Shown here: piece by piece, positions 54,497-64,000 of the stretch
Position numbering within the stretch: the stretch's first letter is position 1
How the letters are laid out: every line of letters begins with the position of its first letter
NCBI RefSeq assembly: GCF_949987535.1
Contig: NC_080075.1
Coordinates: 5,068,606-5,132,605 of the forward strand
Source of the DNA: Balaenoptera acutorostrata
Lineage: Eukaryota; Chordata; Mammalia; Artiodactyla; Balaenopteridae
DNA length: 64,000 bases
Direction: 5' to 3'
Position numbers and translations under genes: made by a program
Notes under the pieces: model-generated
What the model was told of the DNA's origin: nothing
What the model saw: only the letters and a program-made list of their open reading frames with translations
Databases searched by the model: none

Positions 54497-56780
54497 CTAG
54501 ACAAAAAGAAAATGAAAAAAAAAAAAGTAAACATGAATTAGAAATGAGAAACAGCTTACACACAGATTCTTAACTTTGTGTCTAGTTAAATAATACACCA
54601 CAAAAATTACATAACAAGAAATATTAACACGGCTGCCTAACATTTCAATGCCTTCCAAATAATTTACATTTATTCAGTTTCTCCGAGTAAGAAGTATAAC
54701 ACTCACAGCTTTCAATCACTGAGCACCTACTACGTGCCGGTCTCTTCGCTAAGCTCTGTGTCATTATCAATTGATTTCCTCTGGCTCCGGATGCACCCTT
54801 CAACATAGGCTTGGTAATATACAATGACATTCCTTTATTTCTCCTTTAAAATGAGCACCACGTTAAGCTTGCTCAACTGAGGGGCATTTCAGGAGGTAGG
54901 GGCTTCCTGCAACTTCCGTGGGAGGGCTGAGAGTCAGCCATGTGGGCGTGAGAACATCCAGGGGGTCCTGTCAGGGCCACAGGGCCTGAAAGTGGTCCCT
55001 CTGCCACCCTGCATCCTCTACCCGAGTGATGAACTATCCACACACCTCTTGACACAGGACAAAAAAGCCCCAGCATGGCCCTGGTGCAGCATGCCTGTGG
55101 CCAGGGGTCCACCTCAGCAGCCTTGCCTCTGTGAACCCAGCCATGCAGGCTGCTGGCTCCTCTTGAGCCCAGGCTCCCACTGCCCAGTGCCACTGACTGC
55201 AGAAGACTGCTCCCTGTCTGCCCTCCTTGCTCGCCCATCAAGTCCAGACCAGCTCTAGCTTGGCTAAATCAGCCAGCTTCTCTGCTGTCCAGTGGCCCAT
55301 CCACACCTTCTCCAGGGAGATCAGAACCCCTTCCAAGTTCGTCCTCCTTTGGGGGTCATCCCTCAGCCCTAGGGTACCCTAAAAAGTTCTCTTATATCTC
55401 GTAGCTATTCCTTTATTACAGTTAATAATTTTGATATTAAAATTTCTCTGTTTAACCTACGGTGTGCTTTCTCTTTCTTGGTTGGACCCCACATGCTTTC
55501 CATATACAGCATCTCATTAGAATCCCCCAAACGACCCCAGTCCGTGTGATACACACTCTCAATTTTCCTACTATTTCGCTGCTTATTTCCACATTCATAT
55601 GAAGCTGCAGGGATCGATTTATCGCTATTTCATGCCACTTGGCAACCCAGAACTTGGACTGAACTTCCGCAAAGTGGCAGCCTGCCACACAGTGAGACAC
55701 ATAAACAGGTAAAGTAAGATCAGTGCAGGAAATGAAGACCTTTGAGACCCCCAGACCCTGAAGGGTCCTGCTAAACCACAGCACACACCTATCAACTTCG
55801 CTTAGACCGAGACAAAATCAGAGCAGGGGCAGAAGTTAAACTCAAGGAAACCACGTCCGGGATGGTATCCTGTGTGCTGAAGAACTGCAGCAGTGCCGTG
55901 GGCCCTCCAGCGCGGGTAGGTCTACGCCCCATTCATTCCCTCTCCTCCCTCACACTCCGCTCTCCCCTCACCTCTGGGCATCACCCGCTCTCTGCCTCCT
56001 GTTCACTCCCTCTCCATCCCCAATTCGTCTTTCCTGACAGAGACACTCAGCGGCCCCTCTGTTCTTCAGGGTGCCCTGACAGCGTTTGGATTCTGCCTTG
56101 GCTTCACCCCCAGGGCTTACCAGACTGCTAGCTGCCCTGTGCTCATGCTGACCCCTCAACCACGGTCTGCTACCTGCAGACAGCTGCAGCCATTTCTTCC
56201 CAGGTCCCCTTCCCAGGCCTGGCCCCTCCAGGTCCACTTGGTGCCTGGCCTCTGCTGACTTCCCATGACATCACCTTTGTGATTGAAGATCGACGTTTTC
56301 CCACGGAGAGGCTGGCAATGAACCATCACCTGCAAATGGTCCCTAGGCTGCTATCTTGTTCATGTTCATGATCATAAACTGTCAGGGTGCATTTAAACCA
56401 AAGCTCCCCTTCATCTCATTTGCACTCTCTAGTCAACAGAGAGAAGCAGAAGAACCAGCTAGTCTGTGAGGATGAGCATCTCTGCTCTTGGGTGACCCGG
56501 AGCCATGAAGGAAACTCTTTATACACTTTTTGCTATCTGTTTGCACATGAAGATGAAGAATCTTATCCAGCCCAGCATTTGGCTTTGGAATGTGAGTTGG
56601 CAGAGAGGACCAGTCTGCAACATAGCTCAGGTGTTACCAATCCCCATCTAGGATGCTTCATCTAGTGAACCTTGTTGATGGAGGGGAGGGAACACGAGGA
56701 AGGCACGCAATGACCCCTCTGCTCATGAGTTCTTGGTTCTCGTGCCCCTCTCCAGAGCAGCTTTGTCACATCGCCTTCTA

Positions 56781-57196
56781 TGTTAGTTCCCTAGGGCTGC
56801 TGCGACAAAGTACCACAAACTGGGTGGCTTAATTCAGCAAACATTTGTTTTCTCACTGCTCTGGAGGATAGAAGTCTAGAATCAAGGGGTGGACGGGATC
56901 ATGCCTCCTCTGAAGGTGCTGGGGGGGACGCAATCTGGAAAGCATGCCTTGGCTTGTGGACACATCAATCCCGTCTCCGCCATTGTCTTCATATAGTCTT
57001 CCTTGGGTGTGTCTCCCTGCATCTCCACATTGCCTTCTTATAAGGACACCCGTCATTGGACTTAGAGCCCACCTTAATCCCAAATGAGCTCATCTTAACT
57101 AATTATATCTGCAAAGAACTGTTTCCAAATAAGATCATATCCTGAGGTTCTGGGTGGACATGAATTTTGGAAGGGACTCTATTGAACCCAATGCAG
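56781..57196 (-). repeat. Old interspersed repeat, family A, third long copy
   Basis: 'ctgctgcgacaaagtaccac', 'aaactgggtggcttaattca', 'cattgtcttcatatagtctt' and 'caaagaactgtttccaaata' correspond in order to 14150-14640. Confidence 0.65.
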
Positions 57197-57585
57197 CTTT
57201 TGTAGCCAAAATGACCTTACAATGCAATTAACTTGTAAAATAGGCTAGAAGATCTTAGTTATATATCCTTTCAGAGCACAACTTCATTTTGAATTTCATA
57301 AGACCCTAATCTGGGGCTTGTTCTCCAAATGGATCCATTATGCTTCTTTGGAGAGCCCAGGACACATGTTTTTCTGTGTCTGGATTAGTTCCCAATTTTT
57401 AGCGTACAATAATTATCAGCCAGTAACCTACAAACTCGCTTAGGTAAGGGAAAGTGGACAGATTATAAACAGGCTTGTTTCTTATCCCAAAGAGATGTTT
57501 CCAGTGAATTTTCTGGAAGAAGGAGAATCTGGGGAAGGTGAAAAAGAAGAATCAGGAAGCTTGGTGCAAATTGGCCCAAGCAAGG

Positions 57586-57920
57586 ACACACACACACACA
57601 CACACATGCACGAGCGTGCACGTGCGCCCCCACACCATGAGCATTGCCAATTTCTGAAATTAGGAAAGGGATTACTTTAAAAAAGAGAGAGAGAGAGACT
57701 TATCGAAATCTCAAACCAGATTTAAGAATACACATACCGAAGTGCAGAAATTTTGGAAAATATAAAAGTAAAAAGGAACCTCCCCCCATACAAAAATGTT
57801 ACTTACTATTTCCGGAGAAAACCACTACAAACTGTGTGTGTGTGTGAATATATATACACACACACATATATGTATATATACATATATATATATATACAAT
57901 ATTATATATAATATAATATC
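57586..57920. repeat. Cluster of CA, GA and TA microsatellites
   Basis: (CA)n at 57586-57606, (GA)n at 57686-57698, and a compound (TG)(TA)(CA)(TA) run at 57831-57920, all within 340 bp. Confidence 0.9.
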
Positions 57921-59369
57921 TCAGCCAAAGACCTGGTGTGGCAGGGTTACTAAGGCAGGTCCATTTCTGGAAGGTGCGGGACTCCTCTGATGGGTGTCCT
58001 TAGCCTGAAGACTCCTGATGGGCTTGATAAACTCTTGTAGAAATGTATCCAGTTTCCCTCCATCCCTCTCTTTCCCCTGGGGTCACTCTGTTCTCCCTTC
58101 TCCCTGAACTCCATCCCCATTTTCTCTGGCAAGAGTTTCCCCTATAAATCTCTTGCACATCTAACGCCCTCTGTGTGTCTGACGCATGGATGGCCTGAAC
58201 AATATCTAGCTGTCTCATTGTGTATCAACCATATTTTACAAAACTGCTGTAATATGCGTCTATTTTATTTAAGCAAAGTGAAGCCATGTTCTAAGAAAAA
58301 TCTTGGCTGAGTGTTTGCAAGAAAATTGTGATTTATGGTTTCAAAACAAATCCAAAAGAACTTTAGTGGCTGTATCCCAACTCAGTGAGTTGGTTTAGTT
58401 CAGTTTCACCTTCTGCCTGACCTCGGAGCAACCCACACATGGGTCTTAGAAGCCCTGGATGTTGCACCTTTGGAGCTGTGCTCGTGTTCCAAGGAGCCAG
58501 ATGCTTGCACAAGACTCAAAAAAGGCGAGTCTGAATGAGTTTAATTGGGACCTGGGAGTTTATTTGACTCTCAAACCCAGAGGAAACTCAGGGAATATGA
58601 TTGAGACTCAAAGATTTGCATGTTGAGGCCACAAACGAAAACTCTTTTGCATAGCTCTCCAGAATATAAGTAGCTACCCCGTCTGTTCCTAGGGCCTGGG
58701 AAAGTCAACGGGGCCAGCCCTGTCCCCGGACGCCAGTGCACCCTGCCAGGAAGAGGCCATGGCAGTTTCAGAAACTAAAGTAGTACATATAATTAAGAAG
58801 ACTACATTTACAGACACAATCCATATGACTGCATGAAAAACAATTCTTATCTTTCAAATTATATGGCTCTGGATGTCATTACGGTTGTGAAAGATTTTCT
58901 TTGGACCTCCTTCAAATCACAATCATGTGTGTGTATTTCTTACATATTAAAAGGAAAAACTCAGCCAATGCTAAAGCTCAAACACATCCTTGGCACTAAG
59001 GGAAAACAAGATTAGATTTACCCTCTTCACTCAGTGGGGAGGCGCAATATTGGGACATAATAAGAAATATATATTTTGTCTTTGTCCCCAGTAGCTGACA
59101 CAGAGTTCCTAAAAATCTTGTAATTCCCTAAGTGGTAGGGATGAGAGGAACATCTTTGTTATTTGTAATGAGCCCCTTTCAACCACACTTGAGTTTATGC
59201 TAATGAGGTGACTCTTGCCTGGGGTTCCCCCCACCCCAAGGAGGGGGACTGGTTGCCATAGGAACCAGCCAAGTGAGTAAAGGGTTGTAACTTTCATCCC
59301 CACCCCCTAACCTCCAGGAAGGGGAGAAGGGCTGGAGCTTGATTTCAATAAACAGTGGCCATGGGGGAG

Positions 59370-59480
59370 AATGGATACTTGCATAGGTATGGCTGAGTCC
59401 CTTTGCTGTGCACCTGAAACTATCACAACATTGTTAATCGGCTATATTCCAATACAAAATAAAAAGTTAAAAAAAAAATC
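59370..59480 (+). mobile_element. Short L1 3' end, plus strand
   Basis: 'tttgctgtgcacctgaaact', 'aacattgttaatcggctata' and 'ttccaatacaaaataaaaag' plus an A-run form the last 110 bp of the L1 type seen at 33355 and 47643. Confidence 0.85.
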
Positions 59481-60209
59481 AGTGGCTAATAAATTAATCA
59501 GTCATGTCTATGTAATAGAACTTCCAGAAAAACCCAAACAATGGGGTTCAGAACGCTTCCAGGTTGGTGCTAGGAGGGCGGTGCCCCTGACGAGGACACG
59601 GAAGCTCTGCACCCCTTCCCACGTACCTCGCCCTGTGCATCCCTTTCATTCGGCTCTTCCTGAGTTGCATCTTTCCTAAGAAACGGGTCATAGAAATTAA
59701 ACTGGTTTTCTGAGTTCTGTGAGCTGCTCTAGCAAACTTGCAAACCTGAGGAGGGGTTGTGGGAACCCCAATTTTACAACCAGTCAGTCAGACATATGAG
59801 AGGTCCAGTCTTGGAACTGGTGCCTGAAGTCGGGGAGTCTTATGGGACTGAGCCCTTAGCCTGTGGGGTTTTGGGGTTTGTGCTAATTCTGGGTGGTTAG
59901 TGTCAGAACTGAATTAAATTGTAAGACACCAAGCTGGTATCTGGAGAGTTGGAGAACTAGTCGGTATGGGAAAAAACACGCACACATTTGGTGTCAGACG
60001 TGATGCTGTAAAAAAAAAAAAAAAAAAAAACCAGTTCAGAGAAGTCTCAGAAAATGGTCCTTTCCTGTTACCTTTAACAAGCTCACCAACCTCCCAAGAT
60101 CATAGTACTGGTAACCCTTTATGGATACCACTGTAAAAGTTTGCAAAGCCCTTTCAACACACAGAATACAATCACTTATTCCACTGAATTGCATAAATAG
60201 ACTTTTCTC

Positions 60210-61640
60210 CATGTTAAAGAAACTTCTATTTCTGGGATGTATTTACCTTATGTGGCCATGACTTATTATCCTTTTTATATATTGCTGAATTTGATTTGCT
60301 AATGTTTTAAGTATATTTTAGTCTATATTCATTCTGCAATTTTCTTTCTTTGCATTATCTTTGGGTATCAGGGTAAAGGTGGCTTCAAATGTGAGTTGAA
60401 AAGTGATCACTCCTATTTTTGAAAGCGTTTATGAAGAATAAGTATTAGTTTTTCCTTAAGATACAGGCAAGATGTCTTATATCTTTTAATTTATTATTTA
60501 TTCTATTATTATCATTTATTATTATTTTTACTATTGCCTTTATTTTACTTACTTTAGATTTACCTTGCTCTCCTTTCTTTAGTTTGAAGAAATTACCTGA
60601 AGAAGTAGAACATATGTCATTGATTTTAGAACTTTAAAATCTTTACTATAAGCATTTAAAGCCATAAATTTTCCTCTGGTACATCATTACCAATTGTTAA
60701 ATGTATTTTTTAATTTCCTTTGTAATTTCTTGTTTGAATCACGGATTATTTAGAAGTGTATTGTTTAATTTCCAAATATTGGGATATTCCTTAACGTAAT
60801 TTATTTTTAGTTTAATTCTGCTGGGGACAGAGAGCACACTCTGATTGCATGGCTTCTAAGTCTATTGCGGCTTTTTTTTACATTCAAATATGTGGTCATT
60901 TTTGATGAACGTGGTATTTGAACTTGAAAAAAATGTACGGGTTGTAGTTGCTGGGCACAGCACTCTATAAATATCAGTTAGAATAAGGTGGTTGATGGTG
61001 TTCAGCTCCTCAGTGTCTTGCTGACATTTTGCCTATTTGTTCTATCATTTTCTAAGTGAAAAGTATTAAAACTCTTGCTGTGATTGTGGAATTGTCATTT
61101 CCTTCCTTTAAATGTGTCCATTTATACTTCATGGCCCTACTACTGGGTGCATGCATAAGCACATGCATAATTGTTAGGTGTTCTTGATGAATTGACATTT
61201 TTTTGTCATTATGAAACATCCCTCTTTATCCTTGTAAAATTTTCTACCTTTGCATCTATTTTAATTGACATTAATATAACCACACCAGCATTCTAATGCC
61301 TGGTCTACCATATGTCTGGTATAGCTTTGCATCCATTTGTTTTCAGCTTATCTGCATCTTTATAGTTGTGTTTCCTGCAAATAGGATGTACTTGGGTCTT
61401 GCTTTATAATCAATTCTGATAATCTCTGACCTTTAATTGGAGTGTTTAGTCTACTAAGATTTAGTATAATTATTGTCATGCTTGGATTTAGATCTACCAT
61501 TTTACTACCTGTTTTCTCTTTTCCTCCTCTGGTTTTGTTCTTTTCCTGCATTCATTTTGATTATTTGAATACTTTTTAGAATTCTTTTATAGTTTTATTA
61601 TTGGCCATACCTCTTTGCATTATGTTCACTGGCACTCTAC
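60210..61640 (-). mobile_element. Old L1 ORF2 relic, minus strand, including the ORF2 N-terminal region
   Basis: The minus-strand frame at 61360-61551 contains 'TIIILNLSRLNTPIKGQRLS' followed by 'STSYLQETQL', a decayed form of the L1 ORF2 endonuclease N-terminus. Downstream (lower coordinates) are ORF2 landmarks such as 'aatttccaaatattgggata' and 'ctgctggggacagagagcac'. Many stops: not functional. Confidence 0.75.
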
Positions 61641-62636
61641 AATATAACATTCTTAACTTTTTACAGGACACTCTGGGTTAACATCATACCACTTCACATA
61701 AGTAAAGAAAACTTATAACCATGTAGGTTCATTAAACGTACTGACTTTTAAGTATCCTTAAGAACTGGAGTGAAGAAGCTCTTCACAATATTAAATCTCC
61801 TGGATTTCTTTGACACTGAGAGCTGATAGCTTAATGATAACTGATTGCATACTTCTGACTAGCAATCCTTCTAGACTTGATGACCACCGTCCCCACCGTG
61901 CTCTTGGCTCCTCGTAAGGGTAACATCTACGACAAAGCATCTGAGGAGGAGGAGGAGCCTTGTGTGGCCAGAGTACTTTCAACTGGAGACCTCTCGTTCA
62001 AGAACAGGAGTTGACGGACCCTTGAGAAATGTGCTCATAGACGAGCGACCATGAAGTAGCTTGAGGTGAAACCCTCTGTCCAGTTAGGAGCTGTAGCAGC
62101 CATGTCTTCTGAGAAGTACGGAGATAATGGACCAGGTGTGGATGAACAGAGAAGTCCAATGAGGCAGATTCAGAGATTATGAGGGGCCATAAGGAGGGAT
62201 GGGTGATGTGCACCAAAAAACTGTGAATAATAAAAACTAAGGAGTAGGGGACAGATGACGGAGGAGATTATGTGGAAGCTACTTGGAGAGGGAAGAGAAA
62301 TGCGAAGATCTACAAAAATGCAGCAGAGTCTGAGCAAGTGGCCAAGTTGCATCTATGGTGGGGCTCTGGAGTAAGAATATGATAGTTATTAGCACTGTTC
62401 ACCCAGTATTTCTTTTCCTTCAAGGCATCTGATAGGACTGCAAGTCCAGCCTCTACCATGTGACTCTGCCTGGCCAAATTTTGTGTTTAAATAAGTTTTG
62501 AGCAGAAGCGATATGTCCTTTATGGGATTGGGCATTTGTTTGCCGAGGTGAGGCTTTTCATGAATCTTCTCTCCTTCCCTCTGGCACAGAGACCGGCAGT
62601 GCTCAATAGATGGCTGCTCTATAAGCCCAGATCCTG

Positions 62637-62711
62637 AAGAATAGAATGGAATGGAATGGAATGGAATGGAATAGAATAGAATAGAATAGAATAGAATAGA
62701 ATAGAATAGGA
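62637..62711. repeat. (GGAAT)n / (AGAAT)n pentanucleotide tract
   Basis: About five 'atgga' units followed by about nine 'ataga' units, sharing a five-base period. The minus-strand frame over it (Phe-Tyr-Ser-Ile-Leu repeats) is an artefact. Confidence 0.92.
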
Positions 62712-62978
62712 TAGAGGGCTCTGTTGGCCAATAGAAGACAAGAAGTGTAAGTAAGAAATATACCTTTGTTGCTGTAGGCCACTGAGGTTTGGAGGCATGT
62801 TTATTACCAGAACATAACCTGGTCCATCCTGACTGTAAGATAAGATCTGAAATCACTAAAACCAGCTAGGTTCTAGTTACAGCCTTTGTGACTCTCATAA
62901 AGCACTTCCTATTCCTGGGTTACCGTGGGGTCTTCTATGGGCTGAATTATGTCCCTCAAAATTCATATGTTGAAGGCT

Positions 62979-63318
62979 TGGGCTTCCCTGGTGGCTCAGT
63001 GGTTAAGAATCCGCCTGCCAATGCAGGGGACACGGGTTCAAGCCCTGGTCATGCCACGGAGCAACTAAGCCCATGCGCCACAACTACTGAGCCTGCTCTC
63101 TAGAGCCCGTGAGCCACAACTACTGAGCCCACGCACCACAGCTACTGAAGCCTGTGCCCCTAGAGCCCGTGCTTCACAACAAGAGAAGCCACTGCAGTGA
63201 GAAGCCAGCTCACCGCAATGAAGAGTAGCCCCTGATCGCCACAACTAGAGAAAGCCCGCGCAGCAAAGAAGACCCAACGCAGTCAAAAATAAATAAATAA
63301 AATAAATAAATTTTAAAA
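62979..63318 (+). mobile_element. CHR-2-type SINE with an extra internal segment
   Basis: 'gggcttccctggtggctcag' at the head, then 'gggttcaagccctggtcatg'. The 'ccacaactactgagcc' block occurs in three variants (about 63077, 63115, 63138), making the body longer than the copy at 2593. It ends in an (AAAT)n tail. No convincing target duplication was found. Confidence 0.85.
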
Positions 63319-63354
63319 AATTATAAAAGAAAATTCATAAAGTCTTTTTTTTTT

Positions 63355-63700
63355 TTTTTGTTTTTTTTTTTTTGTTTTAATAGATCTTTATTGGAGTATA
63401 ATTGCTTCACAATACCATGTTAGTTTCTGTTGCACAGCAAAGCAAATCAGCCATATGCATACACGTGTCCCCATATTCCCTCCCTCTTGAGCCTCCCTCC
63501 CATCCTCCCTATCCCACCCCTTAGGTCATCGCAAAGCGCCGAGCCAATCTCCCTGTGCTGTGCTGCTGCTTCCCACCAACCAACTATTTTACACTCGGTA
63601 GTGTATATATGTCGATGCTACTCTCACTTCGCCCCAGCTTCGCCCTCCTACCCCATGTCATCAAGTCCATTCTCTATGTCTACCTCTTTTTTTTTTCCAC
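63355..63700 (-). mobile_element. L1 3' end of a second subfamily, minus strand
   Basis: After T-runs come 'tctttattggagtataattg', 'agtttctgttgcacagcaaa', 'ccatattccctccctcttga' and 'tgtcgatgctactctcactt'. This is a different L1 3' UTR type from the 'caatgttgtgttag' copies. The sequence after about 63700 to the window end is not recognised. Confidence 0.85.
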
Positions 63701-64000
63701 ACACACACACTGTATTTTATTTTTACAAGAGATAGATAGACTGACACCAAGCATTGTACATGGATGACCACAACAAAAGCAACAATGATTGCAATTACCA
63801 AACATGAAACACACTTATACTATGTCATAACATTGACATTCAGTCCAGTAATCCTCCACTGTAACAGCTCCTTTACTTTGCAGTGAAAATTGATTTGTAT
63901 ATTCTTTTCCTCTGAGTCCTTGTGGGATTTTTTTTTTTTTAATTCAGACAGAAAGTCACAAAAATTATACTCATCCTCATCAGTTCACTCAGTCCCATGT

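Larger units (their letters stand above)
54497..64000 (-). other. SLC9A4: SLC9A4 intron 2 (3' part only)
   Basis: More than 9.5 kb upstream of exon 3 on the gene strand. I looked for the exon 2 end (Gly-Glu-Ala-Leu-Leu-Asn-Asp type coding) and found none, so exons 1 and 2 are beyond 64000. It contains repeats listed separately (56781-57196, 57586-57920, 59370-59480, 60210-61640, 62637-62711, 62979-63318, 63355-63700). 54900-56780 shows no recognised feature. Confidence 0.75.

Overview
This is a mammalian nuclear genome window, and it most likely comes from a cetacean (whale or dolphin). It holds many tRNA-derived SINEs of the CHR type, with heads reading 'ggcttccctggtgg' or 'gggacttccctgg', and a CHR-2-like body containing 'ccgcggagcaact' and 'gagaggcccgcgcaccgcg'. 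It also holds cetartiodactyl-type L1 3' ends ('caatgttgtgttag'). The species call is an inference from these repeats.

One gene is certain. On the minus strand, positions 25173 to 54496 carry ten consecutive coding exons of SLC9A4, which encodes NHE4, a plasma-membrane Na+/H+ exchanger. By comparison with the family as I know it, these are exons 3 to 12. All ten join with GT-AG boundaries and matching phases into 1,674 bp: 557 codons plus a TAA stop, with no frameshift or internal stop. Exons 3 to 6 encode the later membrane helices of the exchanger domain. Exons 6 and 7 encode the segment matching the CHP-binding helix of NHE1. Exons 8 to 12 encode the cytoplasmic regulatory tail. The first two coding exons, which hold the N-terminus, the early helices and the Asn-Asp ion-binding motif, are not here and must lie beyond position 64000.

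Layout: 1-25172 is the downstream flank of SLC9A4. It has no gene I can support and is full of SINE, L1, L2, MIR and old DNA-transposon copies. In other mammals the next gene downstream is SLC9A2, but none of its exons is seen. 25173-54496 is the exon-bearing part of SLC9A4, with introns 3 to 11. 54497-64000 is the 3' part of intron 2, which includes an old L1 ORF2 relic.

I found no CRISPR array, operon, tRNA or rRNA gene, and no previously undescribed gene system. The more interesting observations concern genome dynamics: a twin-primed (inverted) L1 with a perfect 13-bp target duplication; a likely L1 3' transduction; a DNA transposon nested in a lineage-specific L1; a SINE whose tail has become a microsatellite; a CHR SINE with an internal 53-bp tandem duplication; and a direct 290-bp duplication inside intron 4.
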